From positions 7,520,501 through 7,584,500 of the forward strand of contig NZ_CP088285.1 of NCBI RefSeq assembly GCF_011516645.4: DNA of 64,000 bases, in the 5' to 3' direction. Positions 56,146 to 64,000 of this stretch are shown here, piece after piece. The position numbers were made by a program, and so were the translations under genes. Source of the DNA: Bradyrhizobium septentrionale. Its GTDB lineage: Bacteria > Pseudomonadota > Alphaproteobacteria > Rhizobiales > Xanthobacteraceae. The notes under the pieces were generated by a model. The model had not been told where the DNA came from, ran no database searches, and saw nothing but the letters and a program-made list of their open reading frames with translations. How positions within the stretch are numbered: the first letter of the stretch is position 1; each line of letters opens with the position of its first letter.

Positions 56146-56439
56146 ATGTCCACCAAGCGAAAGCCGATCGAGATCCCGCCGGAAGTCGCCAGGCGGTTCG
56201 CTGCCGATATGTGAGCCTTCCACGCCGAGCCCGATCCGATCAAGCGCGACGGGATCGCGGCCAATACCCGGCATCTGCTCCTACAGCATTTGCCGAAGGG
56301 CACGAAGTTTCGGCTCGCCGATATACTTCAACTTTTCGAGCCGATGCGATCTTGGTCGGAAACAACTCGGCCGGCACACCTTGAGCTTACCCGCGCTTCA
56401 GACGAGCGATCCTCTTGTAGTCGATCCACAACTCGATGA
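56146..56439 (+). pseudogene. Small conserved protein interrupted by TGA
   Basis: ATG 56146 gives MSTKRKPIEIPPEVARRFAA, DM, then TGA at 56212-56214. The same frame continues AFHAEPDPIKRDGIAANTRH and LPKGTKFRLADILQLFEPMR. This matches my memory of a small Bradyrhizobium protein family with the form IEIPP-VA-F--DMRAF-AE---IK-DEIAAR. Arg (CGA) at the TGA position would need one base change. The family-like part ends near 56350; the frame itself ends at 56439. Probably inactive. Confidence 0.6.
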
Positions 56440-56575
56440 ATTCGTGCGAGTCCAAATATTCGTTAGCCCGACGCTTCGCCTCTTCGTCGTCACTGCAACG
56501 AAGTTCATACGTTGCGCGTGCGACACCAGCAGGATCGACTCCGAATGCTACGTAAGGTTTGAGTCCTTCAATCAT
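56387..56575 (-). CDS. Small protein of unknown function
   Basis: A 62-residue protein from ATG 56575, six bases after GGAG: MIEGLKPYVAFGVDPAGVAR, ATYELRCSDDEEAKRRANEY, then LDSHEFIELWIDYKRIARLK. The pattern (aromatic N-terminus, CSDDEEA, IELW) resembles the very common small rhizobial proteins with the text DD-EA...DIELW. A longer version would start at 56587. Its 3' end overlaps the pseudogene's tail by 53 bases. Confidence 0.65.
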   Translation of the reverse strand: MIEGLKPYVAFGVDPAGVARATYELRCSDDEEAKRRANEYLDSHEFIELWIDYKRIARLKRG

Positions 56576-56587
56576 TTTTGTCTCCAT

Positions 56588-57200
56588 GACTATACAGCAT
56601 GAATTTGACGCCGCTTGGCGTCGGACAATTTCATTGCAATCAAAATAGAAATGAAGAGGCCGCTGGCCGCTGACAGCGGCCTCCTGGACCCTATCTAAAA
56701 TAAACATCTTGGAAATAAAATCGCCGCCGAAGGTCCGTCATGATTAGACGATGAATTCGCAACGCCGTGAAGTAGGGAGAGGTCTATCCACAATTGGATC
56801 TGTTGTGACGTTGCGAACGCGACACACTTTCGGTGACCTCCGAGCTGCATCTATTTCCTGTTTTTCCCGAGAATGATTGCAGCTTACTCCCAGAAACAGC
56901 TGCCACTTCTTCCTCCGGGCGCGCTTCGCAACTGACCGCGCGAGCACTGATCATTTGAACGCATAGACGGATTTTATTATGATCAGCCGGTTCGCTTCGC
57001 TCGATGCGGCGCTATTCACGTTGGAGAGCACCTGGGCTTACGCATTCTCCGCATCTTCGAGATCGCTTGGCCGCACAATTTTTTCTAGAGACCAGCGATC
57101 TCGTTTCTAGTCGACCTGCATAGCTCCAAGACACGAAGCTCCGACTGGCAGACGCCATCGCATTTGCTGTCATGATTGGAGGCGTCAAGGGAGACCCCGT
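56588..57200. other. Intergenic region with an orphan terminator-like hairpin
   Basis: A 613-base AT-richer stretch. The leftward frame at 56744-56947 lacks coding character and is not called. Besides the hairpin at 56656-56683, nothing clear is seen. GGAGGCGTC before 57201 provides the ribosome-binding region of the next gene. A short transcript could end at the hairpin. Confidence 0.35.
56656..56683 (-). terminator. Rho-independent terminator reading leftward
   Basis: GAGGCCGCTG (56656-56665) pairs exactly with CAGCGGCCTC (56674-56683) around an 8-base loop. Read on the minus strand it is followed by TTCATTTCTATTTTGATT, a T-rich tail. No recognised leftward gene ends just upstream of it, and a small gene starts 80 bases beyond. 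It could terminate a small RNA or act as a leader attenuator. Confidence 0.55.
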
Positions 57201-57494
57201 ATGGACTGGACCTATCTATTGGCCATCTCGCTCGTCCTGATCCTGGTCGCCTATGGCCTGCATGGCGCCCTCTACAGAACGGGCACGCAACGGGATAGGG
57301 AATTGAATCGACTGATGGATGAGCGCGTCGATCGCTTGAAGCTGAAGCGGGAGAAGACGCGCGTTGACAACAGCACGCACAATTTCGAACTTGTTGAGCT
57401 GGCTCGGGTTCGGATAAAAAATGGCCCCAGCAAGAAGCCGGAGCCAGTTCCTATGTTGTCGGGGGAGCGTCCCCCGATGACCCTCAAGTCATAG
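57201..57494 (+). CDS. Small membrane protein with extended tail, paralogue of 51823
   Basis: A 97-residue protein. MDWTYLLAISLVLILVAYGL is one membrane span, and HGALYRTGTQRDRELNRLMD plus ERVDRLKLKREKTR a charged helix; both align with the 55-residue protein at 51823-51990. About 45 further residues follow with no clear feature (PSKKPEPVPMLSGERPP). The ATG follows GGAGGCGTCAAGGGAG. Function unknown; the family is probably an inner-membrane stress or assembly factor, which is a guess. Confidence 0.65.
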   Translation: MDWTYLLAISLVLILVAYGLHGALYRTGTQRDRELNRLMDERVDRLKLKREKTRVDNSTHNFELVELARVRIKNGPSKKPEPVPMLSGERPPMTLKS

Positions 57495-57638
57495 CACGCG
57501 CGATTCTTTCATTTCGTTTCATGAGATTGCTGAGGCGATCTTGCTTAATTCCTCGCCCCGCCGGCGGCCGCGGCCTCTTCCTGCGCCCGTTGTCGTTGTG
57601 CAACGGGATCAACGGGGCGATCTGGCCGCCGCTATCGG

Positions 57639-57988
57639 CTACCTTTTTATGGGCGTAATCAATACGATCTCGCCGCGGGGCTTTGAATTGAACCACCTGA
57701 GTATCGGTCCCGCCGCTTCCACCCACGGCGGAGATCGCCTGCCCGCACCACTGACGATCTCGGTGTCTGGCTTCAGCGGTGGAACGGTGCAGTCCTTGCC
57801 GATGCCGAGACGTCAGTGTCCGGGGTATTGATCTGCTTCGCCTGGCGAACGAAATGCGTGCTCGCTGCCGGCTGCGTGACCCGGGTGTACTTCGATGGCG
57901 CGCTCGCGGAGGCGCCGGCCCAGGCGGCTGGAGCAAGCAGCGCCGAAATGGCAAGAGCGCCGATCAGGGTGGCAAGAGATTTCAGCAT
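57639..57988 (-). pseudogene. Secreted small protein, probably frameshifted
   Basis: ATG 57988 behind GGAGGGTGCG gives a signal peptide (LATLIGALAISALLAPAAWA) and a mature part ASASAPSKYTRVTQPAASTH, ending at a stop at 57773. In the next frame the text DCTVPPLKPDTEIVSGAGRR, then WFNSKPRGEIVLITPIKR, runs on to a TAG at 57639-57641 and looks coding. One missing G near 57815 would rejoin them into a 116-residue protein. Family unknown; the frameshift is inferred from composition. Confidence 0.5.
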
Positions 57989-58250
57989 CGCACCCTCCAT
58001 GGGTTCGAATTCAACCGAACAGGCGCAGGCGTTTCCGATCGGCGCCTCTGCTCGGCGTCTTGTTGGCAATGAGGCGATGCTGATCTCAATCCGGACCGAT
58101 CGCAACAATAATCATCAGATGCCGACAATTTGGACAGTCGGCCGTGTCGATCAAGAAAAGAGCAATCGATGTTGCCGGCGCGCTGCGGTGCAACGCGGAT
58201 CACGAGCGGGCAAAGCGATGACCGCGTTCGCGCCGCCGGCGAGGAGCGGC

Positions 58251-59012
58251 TCAGCTCTTCTTTCGCGTGAAGAACCGCTGGAAGGCCGCGATCGCCTCCG
58301 GTGAGCGCATGCGTTCGCCGAACTTGCGATCCTCCTCACCGATCCGGCGGACCAGATCCTCGGTCGGCAGCTTGAGCAGCTTCCGCGACATCGCGACCGC
58401 TTCCGCCGGCAAAGCGCAGATTTCGCGCGCGACCTTCTTCGCCTCGACGACCGCATGTCCGGGCGGAACGATCTGGTTGACGAATCCCGCCTCGCGGCCG
58501 TCGGCCGCGCTCATCGCGCGTCCGAGCAGCAGCATTGCGAACGCACGCTGGTGCCCAACCATGCTGGGAACGAGAAGGCTGGTCGCGCCTTCCGGGACCA
58601 GGCCATACTGGATGAACGGCGACGAGAAGGTCGCCGTGGTGCTGGCGACGACATAGTCGCAATGGAACACCATCGTCGTGCCGATGCCGATCGCAATGCC
58701 GTCAACGGCGGCGATGATCGGCTTGGCGTTGTGGACGAGCGACTGCAGGAAGATCACCGAGTTGCGCGGCCGGGCGATCTCTTGCGTCGCGGTCGCGGCC
58801 TGCAGATAGTCGCCGATATCGTTGCCGGCTGTGAACACACCGGACCGCCCGGTCAGGATCAGGCAACGGATCGCCGGGTCGCGCTGCGCGGTCTCGATCG
58901 CATCGCTCATCGCCAGATACATGTCCTGGGTCAGCGTGTTCTTCTTCTCCGGGCGCCGCATCGTGATGATGCGCACCATCTCCTCGTCGTTGACGATGAC
59001 ATGTTCGCTCAT
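58251..59012 (-). CDS. Enoyl-CoA hydratase/isomerase family protein
   Basis: A 253-residue crotonase. ILTGRSGVFTAGNDIGDYLQ and IAAVDGIAIGIGTTMVFHCD hold the oxyanion-hole glycines, and SPFIQYGLVPEGATSLLVP resembles the delta3-delta2 enoyl-CoA isomerase/PaaG-like group with Glu in VPEGA. The C-terminal helix RMRSPEAIAAFQRFFTRKKS is normal. The start is ATG 59012 (MSEHVIVNDEEMVRI). It lies at the end of the leftward block behind the efflux genes but is not obviously related to them. Confidence 0.88.
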   Translation of the reverse strand: MSEHVIVNDEEMVRIITMRRPEKKNTLTQDMYLAMSDAIETAQRDPAIRCLILTGRSGVFTAGNDIGDYLQAATATQEIARPRNSVIFLQSLVHNAKPIIAAVDGIAIGIGTTMVFHCDYVVASTTATFSSPFIQYGLVPEGATSLLVPSMVGHQRAFAMLLLGRAMSAADGREAGFVNQIVPPGHAVVEAKKVAREICALPAEAVAMSRKLLKLPTEDLVRRIGEEDRKFGERMRSPEAIAAFQRFFTRKKS

Positions 59013-59043
59013 GATCGGCCGGGCTCCCTTGCGACATCACGGC

Positions 59044-59298
59044 TCAGTTCGGCTTCTTGCCGCTGCGCGGCGCCTCCGCCGCGTGCGCACCGCCCCAGGG
59101 ATCGTAGGCCTTGTCGGGAACGGGGATGCGATCGAGCGCTGCCTTGTAGGCCTTTTCGTCAACCTTGGGCTTGTTCTCGACAGGATAGCCCGATCCCGGC
59201 GGCTTGGAATGAAATTGTTGCGACAAAGCCGGAGCGACCAGCAGCGCCGCCAGCGCCATCGTGATGGTGAAGAGCCTGAGAGCAGCGACTTGATCCAT
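59044..59298 (-). CDS. Small secreted protein of unknown function
   Basis: An 84-residue protein with signal peptide (LRLFTITMALAALLVAPALS). The mature part QQFHSKPPGSGYPVENKPKV, DEKAYKAALDRIPVPDKAYD and PWGGAH is Pro/Lys-rich. PDKAYDPWG resembles a family of small secreted proteins of rhizobia I cannot name. ATG 59298 (MDQVAALRLF) is clear; the frame upstream overlaps the TolC gene. It lies 22 bases after that gene and may be co-transcribed. Confidence 0.65.
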   Translation of the reverse strand: MDQVAALRLFTITMALAALLVAPALSQQFHSKPPGSGYPVENKPKVDEKAYKAALDRIPVPDKAYDPWGGAHAAEAPRSGKKPN

Positions 59299-59320
59299 GA
59301 CGCGATCTCCTGATTGATCC

Positions 59321-60739
59321 CTATTGTCCCGACGGGGTGCGGACGCCATGCCAGGCGTCGCGAACCTGGTGGTAGTGAACCTCGGGCAGGTAGTCGGGCG
59401 TGTTGAGCCCAAGGTTATGGACGTCGAGCCGACCGACCGCGCTGAGCAGGGTGTAGGACGCGATGACCCGGTCACGCTGCGCCAGGATCTGACGCGAGCG
59501 GGCGTTAGTCAGGTCCTGCTGCGCATTGAGCACATCGATGGTCGTGCGCTGGCCGCCCTGCGCTTCGCGTTTGACGCCTTGCAGCGCAACGTCGGCCGCA
59601 TGCGTCTCCGACTCCGCAGCCGACAGGGCCACCTTGGTGCCTTCATTGGACACCCAGGCGCTGACCACGGCGGTGCGCGACTGGTTGCGCACCTGCTCGA
59701 GCACCATGCGGCTCTGCGAGGCGACTTCCTTGGCCTGCCGTGTCTGCGATGCTGCCGTGCCACCGTCATAGATCGGCACGTTGATCTGGCCGAGCACCGA
59801 GGCCTGGTCGGTGGCAGACGTGCTGAGCGTCGAATCCGACTGCAGGGACCGGCTGGCGCTCGCCTGGACCGCCACGGTCGGCAGCAGCGCGCTCTCGGCC
59901 ACCTTGATCGTGGTCTGGGCGACGTCGACATCGTAACCGGCGCCGAGCACCGCGGGATGTTCGTGATTGGCGGTCTCGACCGCCGCCGCCATCGAGATCG
60001 GCGACAGCCGGTCGACCGGGGGGGCCGCGGCGAGCTGGGACGGCGGCCGGCCGATCACCTGCGCATAGGTCGCCTTGCTGATGGCCAGCGTCACGTCGGC
60101 GGCGTTCAGATCGGCCAGCCCGCGGTTCAGCCGCGCTTCGGCTTGCGCGGTATCGGTCGGCGTGACGTCGCCGGCGCTGAGCCGCCGGATGGTCGTGGCC
60201 TGGATCTCGCGCAGCACCGCGACATTAGTGCGCTGCGCCTCGAGCAGCGCCTGGTTGGCGAGCACATTCATGTAGGCGGTGACCGCGTCGAGCAGCACGC
60301 CCTGCCCGGTGTTGCGCAACGCCTCGCGCCCGGACAGCATCTGAAATTCGGCGACCCTGACGCTGTTCCCGGTCTTGAAGCCATTGAACAGCACCTGGCT
60401 CACGGTCACGCCGATGGTCCATGGCCGCAAGGTGGCTCCCTGGATCGAATTGTCCGGAAGCGTATTGCGGACAGCCTGCAGGCCGACGCTGAGGCTGCCC
60501 ATGATCTGTGGCCGATAGCCGGCCAGCGCCTGCGGCACGTTCTCATCGGTGCCGCGCTGACGCGCGCGCTCCGCATTGAGCTGCAGGCTGGATTGGTAGG
60601 CCTGCACCAGCGCCTCGGTCAGCGTCTCGGCCGACGACGGCGCGGCCTGCACCACCAATACGGCGAGCATGATGATCGCCCTGCGGGGCCACCGGCACCC
60701 CTGCCCCGAACTGCCTTGACGCCTCACTCGGTCACGCAT
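59321..60739 (-). CDS. TolC-family outer membrane efflux protein
   Basis: A 472-residue outer-membrane factor with a signal segment (RRAIIMLAVLVVQAAPSSA, cleaved before ETLTEALVQAYQSS). Two OEP repeats of paired coiled helices are present: ERARQRGTDENVPQALAGYR and DVTPTDTAQAEARLNRGLAD in the first, and YDVDVAQTTIKVAESALLPT and GQRTTIDVLNAQQDLTNARS in the second. TPTDTAQAEAR and TTIDVLNAQQDL are hallmarks of TolC. It forms the outer-membrane channel for the RND pump whose gene ends 12 bases upstream. Confidence 0.92.
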   Translation of the reverse strand: MRDRVRRQGSSGQGCRWPRRAIIMLAVLVVQAAPSSAETLTEALVQAYQSSLQLNAERARQRGTDENVPQALAGYRPQIMGSLSVGLQAVRNTLPDNSIQGATLRPWTIGVTVSQVLFNGFKTGNSVRVAEFQMLSGREALRNTGQGVLLDAVTAYMNVLANQALLEAQRTNVAVLREIQATTIRRLSAGDVTPTDTAQAEARLNRGLADLNAADVTLAISKATYAQVIGRPPSQLAAAPPVDRLSPISMAAAVETANHEHPAVLGAGYDVDVAQTTIKVAESALLPTVAVQASASRSLQSDSTLSTSATDQASVLGQINVPIYDGGTAASQTRQAKEVASQSRMVLEQVRNQSRTAVVSAWVSNEGTKVALSAAESETHAADVALQGVKREAQGGQRTTIDVLNAQQDLTNARSRQILAQRDRVIASYTLLSAVGRLDVHNLGLNTPDYLPEVHYHQVRDAWHGVRTPSGQ

Positions 60740-60751
60740 CGTTCCGGTCCA

Positions 60752-63700
60752 TCATTCCGCCGGCGCAAGCTGGCGCGTCGGCGCGAGGCCCGGCCGGGTC
60801 CGCCGCGAGAACATCGAGATCAGTGTCGGCAAGGTGATCAGGATCACGAGCGGCGCCAGCGACATGCCGGCGACCACGACGATCGCCAGCGGCTTTTGCA
60901 CCTGGGATCCGATTCCCGACGACAGCGCCGCCGGCAACAAGCCGATTCCCGCGACGACACAGGTCATCAGCACCGGACGGAGCTGCAGCTCGCCGGTGCG
61001 CAGGATCGCCGCGCCGCGCTCCATGCCCTCGTCGATCAGCTGATTGTACTGCGAGAGAATGATGATGCCGTCCATCACCGAGATGCCGAACAGCGCGATA
61101 AATCCGATCGCCGCTGAGACGCTGAACGGGATTCCGGTCAGCAGCAGCCCGAGAATGCCGCCGAACACGGCCATCGGAATCACGCTCATGGTGAGCGCGG
61201 TATCGATCAGCGAGCCGAAATTGAACCAGATCAGCATCGCGATCAGCGCGAGGCTGATCGGCACCACGATGGAGAGGCGCTTGATCGCATCCTGCAGATT
61301 GCCGAACTCGCCGACCCATTCGACATGCGAGCCCGGCGGCAACTGGACCTGCGCCGCGACCTTGTCCTGCGCCTCCTGGATCGCACTGCCGAGATCGCGC
61401 TCGCGAACCGAGAACTTGATCGGCAGATAGCGCTCCTGCTGCTCGCGGTAGATATAGGCCGCACCCGACACCAGCTTGACGGTCGCGACCTCGCTGAGCG
61501 GCACCTGGGTGATGCCGTTCGGGCCCTGGGCGCCAATGCGCAGATTCTGGATCGCCTCGGCGCTGCGCCGGAACTGCGGCGCCAGGCGGACGATGATCGG
61601 AAAGTGGCGGTCGCTGCCGGGCTCGTAGAGGTCGCCGGCGCTATCGCCGCCGATCGCGGTCCTGATCGTGGTGTTGATGTCGCCCGGCGACAGCCCGTAA
61701 CGTGCCGCCCGCGCCCGATCGATGTCGATCTGCACGGTGGGCTGGCCGAGCGAGGTGAACACCGCAAGATCGGTGACGCCCTGCACCGTCGACAGCACCG
61801 ACTTGATCTTGTTGGCGGTATCGGTCAACGCCTGCAGATCGTTGCCGTACAGCTTGATCGAGTTCTCGCCCTTGACGCCCGACACCGCCTCCGAGACGTT
61901 GTCCTGGAGGTATTGCGAGAAGTTGAACTCGACGCCGGGAAAGCGCTCCTGCAGGTCGGCGAGCAGCTTGGCGGTCAATTCGTCCTTGCCCTCACGCTCC
62001 GGCCATTCCTTGGCCGGCTTCAGCGGCGCGAAGAACTCGGCGTTGAAGAAGCCCGCGGCGTCGGTGCCGTCATCGGGGCGGCCATGCTGCGAGACCACGG
62101 ACTCGACTTCCGGCCGCTGCGCGATCAGCTTGCGCATCTCGTTGACGTAGGCATTGCCCTCCTGCAACGAAATCGTCGGCGGCAAGGTCGCACGGATCCA
62201 GAGATTGCCCTCCTCGAGCTTCGGCAGGAATTCGAGCCCGAGCAGCCGGACCGCGAGCGCGGTCATCAGGATCAGCCCGGCTCCTGCCACCAGCACCACC
62301 CGGCGATGCGCCAGCGAGCGGGCCAGGACCGGCATGTAAAGCCGATGCAGCAAACGCATCACGAAGGTTTCGGTCTCCTCGACATGCGCCGGCAGGATGA
62401 TCGCGCTCAGCGCCGGCGTCACCGTGAAGGTCGCAAGCAGGCCGCCGGCCAGCGCATAGGCATAGGTACGCGCCATCGGACCGAAGATGTTGCCTTCGAC
62501 GCCGCTCAGCGTGAACAGCGGCAGGAACGCCGCGATGATGATGGCTGCGGCGAAAAAGATCGAGCGTGACACGTCGGCGGACGCGGTCAGGATCGCATGA
62601 TGCTTCATGTCCGCGATCGTGCTCGCGGAGATCGTGGCCTGCTCCTGCGCGGACAGCCGCACCGTGTGCGACAACCGCCGGAAGATCGCCTCCACCATGA
62701 TGACCGTGGCGTCGACGATCAAGCCGAAGTCGATCGCGCCGACCGACAGCAGATTGGCCGATTCGCCGCGCAGCACCAGGATGCCGACCGCGAAGAACAG
62801 CGCGAACGGTATCGTCGCGCCGACGATGAACGCGCTGCGCAGATCGCCGAGAAACACCCATTGCAGGAACACGATCAGCGCGATGCCGACCACCATGTTC
62901 TCCAGCACGGTATGCGTGGTGGTCTCGATCAGGTCCTTGCGATCATAGATGCGCTCGATCCGTACGCCCGGCGGCAGAATCGACGAATTGTTGATCTGGC
63001 TTACGAGCTGCTCGACCCGGGAGATCGTCGGCGAGCTCTGTTCGCCACGGCGCATCAGCACGATGCCCTGGACGATATCATCAGCCTGGTCCTGGCCGGC
63101 GATGCCGAGCCGCGGCTGCTCGCCGACCGTGACGGTCGCGACGTCACTGACGAGGACGGGTGTGCTGCCGCTGCCGGATACCATGGTGCTGGCGAGCCCG
63201 TCGATCGAGCGGATCAGACCGACGCCGCGCACCACCGCGGACTGCGGCCCGATGTCGACGGTGTTGCCGCCGACATTGACGTTGGCATTGCTGACGGCCT
63301 GCAGCAGCTGCGGCAGCGTCAAGCCGTCGGCGACGAGCTTGTTGAAGTCGACCTGGAGCTCGTAGGTCTTGGTCTTGCCGCCCCAGCCGGTCACGTCGAT
63401 CACGCCGGGCACGGTGCGAAAGCGACGCTGCAGCACCCAGTCCTGCAATGTCTTCAGATCGAGCACCGAATAGTTCGGCGGCCCGACCAAACGGTAGCGA
63501 TAGATCTCGCCGATCGGGCTGAGCGGCGAGATCTGCGGCTGGGCGTTGTTGAGCAGCGGCGCCAGCTGGGACAACCGGTTCAGCACCTGCTGCTGGGCCT
63601 GGTCATAGGTGTAATCGAACGAGAACTGCAGCTTCACGTCCGACAGGCCATAGAGCGAGATCGTCCTGATCACCTTCAGATTCCTGAGGCCCGCGACCTG

Positions 63701-63910
63701 GGTCTCCAGCGGGATCGTGATGTAGCGCTCGATCTCTTCGGCCGACAGGCCGGGGCTTTGCGTGACGATATCGACCATCGGCGGGGTCGGATCGGGATAG
63801 GCCTCGATGTTCAGTTGCTGGAACGCGACCAGCCCGCCGACCAGGACGGCGGCAAACAGGCCCACCATCAGATAGCGGCGGCTGACTGCGAAGGCTACGA
63901 GGCGATCCAT
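60752..63910 (-). CDS. Heavy-metal efflux RND transporter (CusA/CzcA family)
   Basis: A 1052-residue inner-membrane pump. Twelve membrane helices and two large periplasmic loops are expected. FGVDIVTQSPG-type N-terminal text (PMVDIVTQSPGLSAEEIERY) and GLRNLKVIRTISLYGLSDVK are typical of heavy-metal RND. In helix 4, GAIDFGLIVDATVIMVEAI keeps the proton-relay residues corresponding to CzcA Asp402, Asp408 and Glu415. The methionine ladder of CusA is not evident. The substrate may be Co, Zn, Cd, Ni or Cu/Ag. The adaptor gene precedes it (37 bases) and the TolC gene follows. Confidence 0.93.
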   Translation of the reverse strand: MDRLVAFAVSRRYLMVGLFAAVLVGGLVAFQQLNIEAYPDPTPPMVDIVTQSPGLSAEEIERYITIPLETQVAGLRNLKVIRTISLYGLSDVKLQFSFDYTYDQAQQQVLNRLSQLAPLLNNAQPQISPLSPIGEIYRYRLVGPPNYSVLDLKTLQDWVLQRRFRTVPGVIDVTGWGGKTKTYELQVDFNKLVADGLTLPQLLQAVSNANVNVGGNTVDIGPQSAVVRGVGLIRSIDGLASTMVSGSGSTPVLVSDVATVTVGEQPRLGIAGQDQADDIVQGIVLMRRGEQSSPTISRVEQLVSQINNSSILPPGVRIERIYDRKDLIETTTHTVLENMVVGIALIVFLQWVFLGDLRSAFIVGATIPFALFFAVGILVLRGESANLLSVGAIDFGLIVDATVIMVEAIFRRLSHTVRLSAQEQATISASTIADMKHHAILTASADVSRSIFFAAAIIIAAFLPLFTLSGVEGNIFGPMARTYAYALAGGLLATFTVTPALSAIILPAHVEETETFVMRLLHRLYMPVLARSLAHRRVVLVAGAGLILMTALAVRLLGLEFLPKLEEGNLWIRATLPPTISLQEGNAYVNEMRKLIAQRPEVESVVSQHGRPDDGTDAAGFFNAEFFAPLKPAKEWPEREGKDELTAKLLADLQERFPGVEFNFSQYLQDNVSEAVSGVKGENSIKLYGNDLQALTDTANKIKSVLSTVQGVTDLAVFTSLGQPTVQIDIDRARAARYGLSPGDINTTIRTAIGGDSAGDLYEPGSDRHFPIIVRLAPQFRRSAEAIQNLRIGAQGPNGITQVPLSEVATVKLVSGAAYIYREQQERYLPIKFSVRERDLGSAIQEAQDKVAAQVQLPPGSHVEWVGEFGNLQDAIKRLSIVVPISLALIAMLIWFNFGSLIDTALTMSVIPMAVFGGILGLLLTGIPFSVSAAIGFIALFGISVMDGIIILSQYNQLIDEGMERGAAILRTGELQLRPVLMTCVVAGIGLLPAALSSGIGSQVQKPLAIVVVAGMSLAPLVILITLPTLISMFSRRTRPGLAPTRQLAPAE

Positions 63911-63947
63911 TCGATCAGATCTTCATTGGCAAGGACGGATAAGTGGA

Positions 63948-64000
63948 TCAGCTGCCCGAGGCCGCCCGATCGATGAACAGGCTGCCGCGGGTCACGACCT
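63948..64000 (-). CDS. Efflux RND periplasmic adaptor (HlyD/CusB-like), C-terminal fragment
   Basis: Only the last 16 codons lie in the window: VVTRGSLFIDRAASGS then TGA at 63948-63950. GSLFIDRAASG is the usual ending of membrane-fusion proteins paired with CusA/CzcA pumps, and its position just before the pump gene supports this. The rest of the gene is outside. Confidence 0.7.
   Translation of the reverse strand, partial: VVTRGSLFIDRAASGS

Noticed and set aside
56744..56947. 67-residue minus-strand frame
   Set aside because: No ribosome-binding site, Arg/Ser-rich chance composition and no family resemblance.
52999..58250. Attachment-site duplication of the tRNA-Ser 3' end
   Set aside because: No second copy of the T-arm/acceptor sequence was seen in the window, so an integrated element cannot be delimited.
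59324..61117. 597-residue plus-strand frame opposite the TolC gene and the end of the pump gene
   Set aside because: Shadow composition and crosses two real genes.

Overview
The window looks like chromosome from a Bradyrhizobium-type alphaproteobacterium. The reasons are the high GC content, the order dusB(nifR3)-ntrB-ntrC-ntrY-ntrX-hfq-hflX, the fused ispDF, a BA14K-family protein, several small-protein families I associate with Bradyrhizobium, and dispersed palindromic intergenic repeats. The genus is inferred from gene content and memory, not from a database search.

Layout. 0-10.2 kb is housekeeping: the 3' end of a popZ-like gene, valS, a VOC protein, a secreted unknown, a 3-methyladenine glycosylase, lipA, a P-loop kinase-like gene, a RatA/COQ10 gene, BA14K, a CinA C-terminal-type amidase and ispDF. 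10.4-20.2 kb is the nitrogen-regulation block dusB-ntrBC, ntrYX, hfq and hflX, with a candidate NtrC site over the dusB promoter. 20.3-25.2 kb carries mgtE, a secreted metallo-beta-lactamase-fold protein, mazG, queC and a RidA protein. 25.5-27.1 kb is a cobalt-type nitrile hydratase operon (alpha, beta, accessory), followed by a crotonase and a frameshifted S1/P1 nuclease.

29.3-34.4 kb is the most interesting part. It is a compact operon of a phosphopantetheinyl transferase, a TubC-type docking domain fused to a Cys-nucleophile thioesterase, a stand-alone adenylation-carrier protein whose specificity residues read as the asparagine code, and an acyl-CoA-dehydrogenase-like flavoprotein. No condensation domain is present. 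The likely job is to load, oxidise and release one amino acid (Asn), in the way stand-alone prolyl-carrier systems make pyrroles. Downstream lies a TRAP transporter (Tat-exported binding protein plus a fused QM permease) with an acyl-CoA ligase (34.8-39.4 kb).

39.4-48.1 kb is a leftward housekeeping operon (dacF-tmk-holB-metG-tatD-MBL) flanked by an epoxide-hydrolase-like gene and rlpA. MetG carries a histone-H1-like Lys/Ala tail of about 146 residues. 48.1-58.2 kb is an accessory region around tRNA-Ser(UGA). It holds very small membrane peptides, small unknown proteins, a diverged pair of noncoding repeats with paralogous small membrane proteins near each, an IS5-family element sitting exactly on a stop codon, and several genes broken by single changes (a low-molecular-weight phosphatase, a small cytosolic protein, a secreted protein). 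58.2-64 kb returns to a leftward block: a crotonase, a small secreted protein, a TolC-type outer-membrane factor, a heavy-metal RND pump and the end of its periplasmic adaptor.
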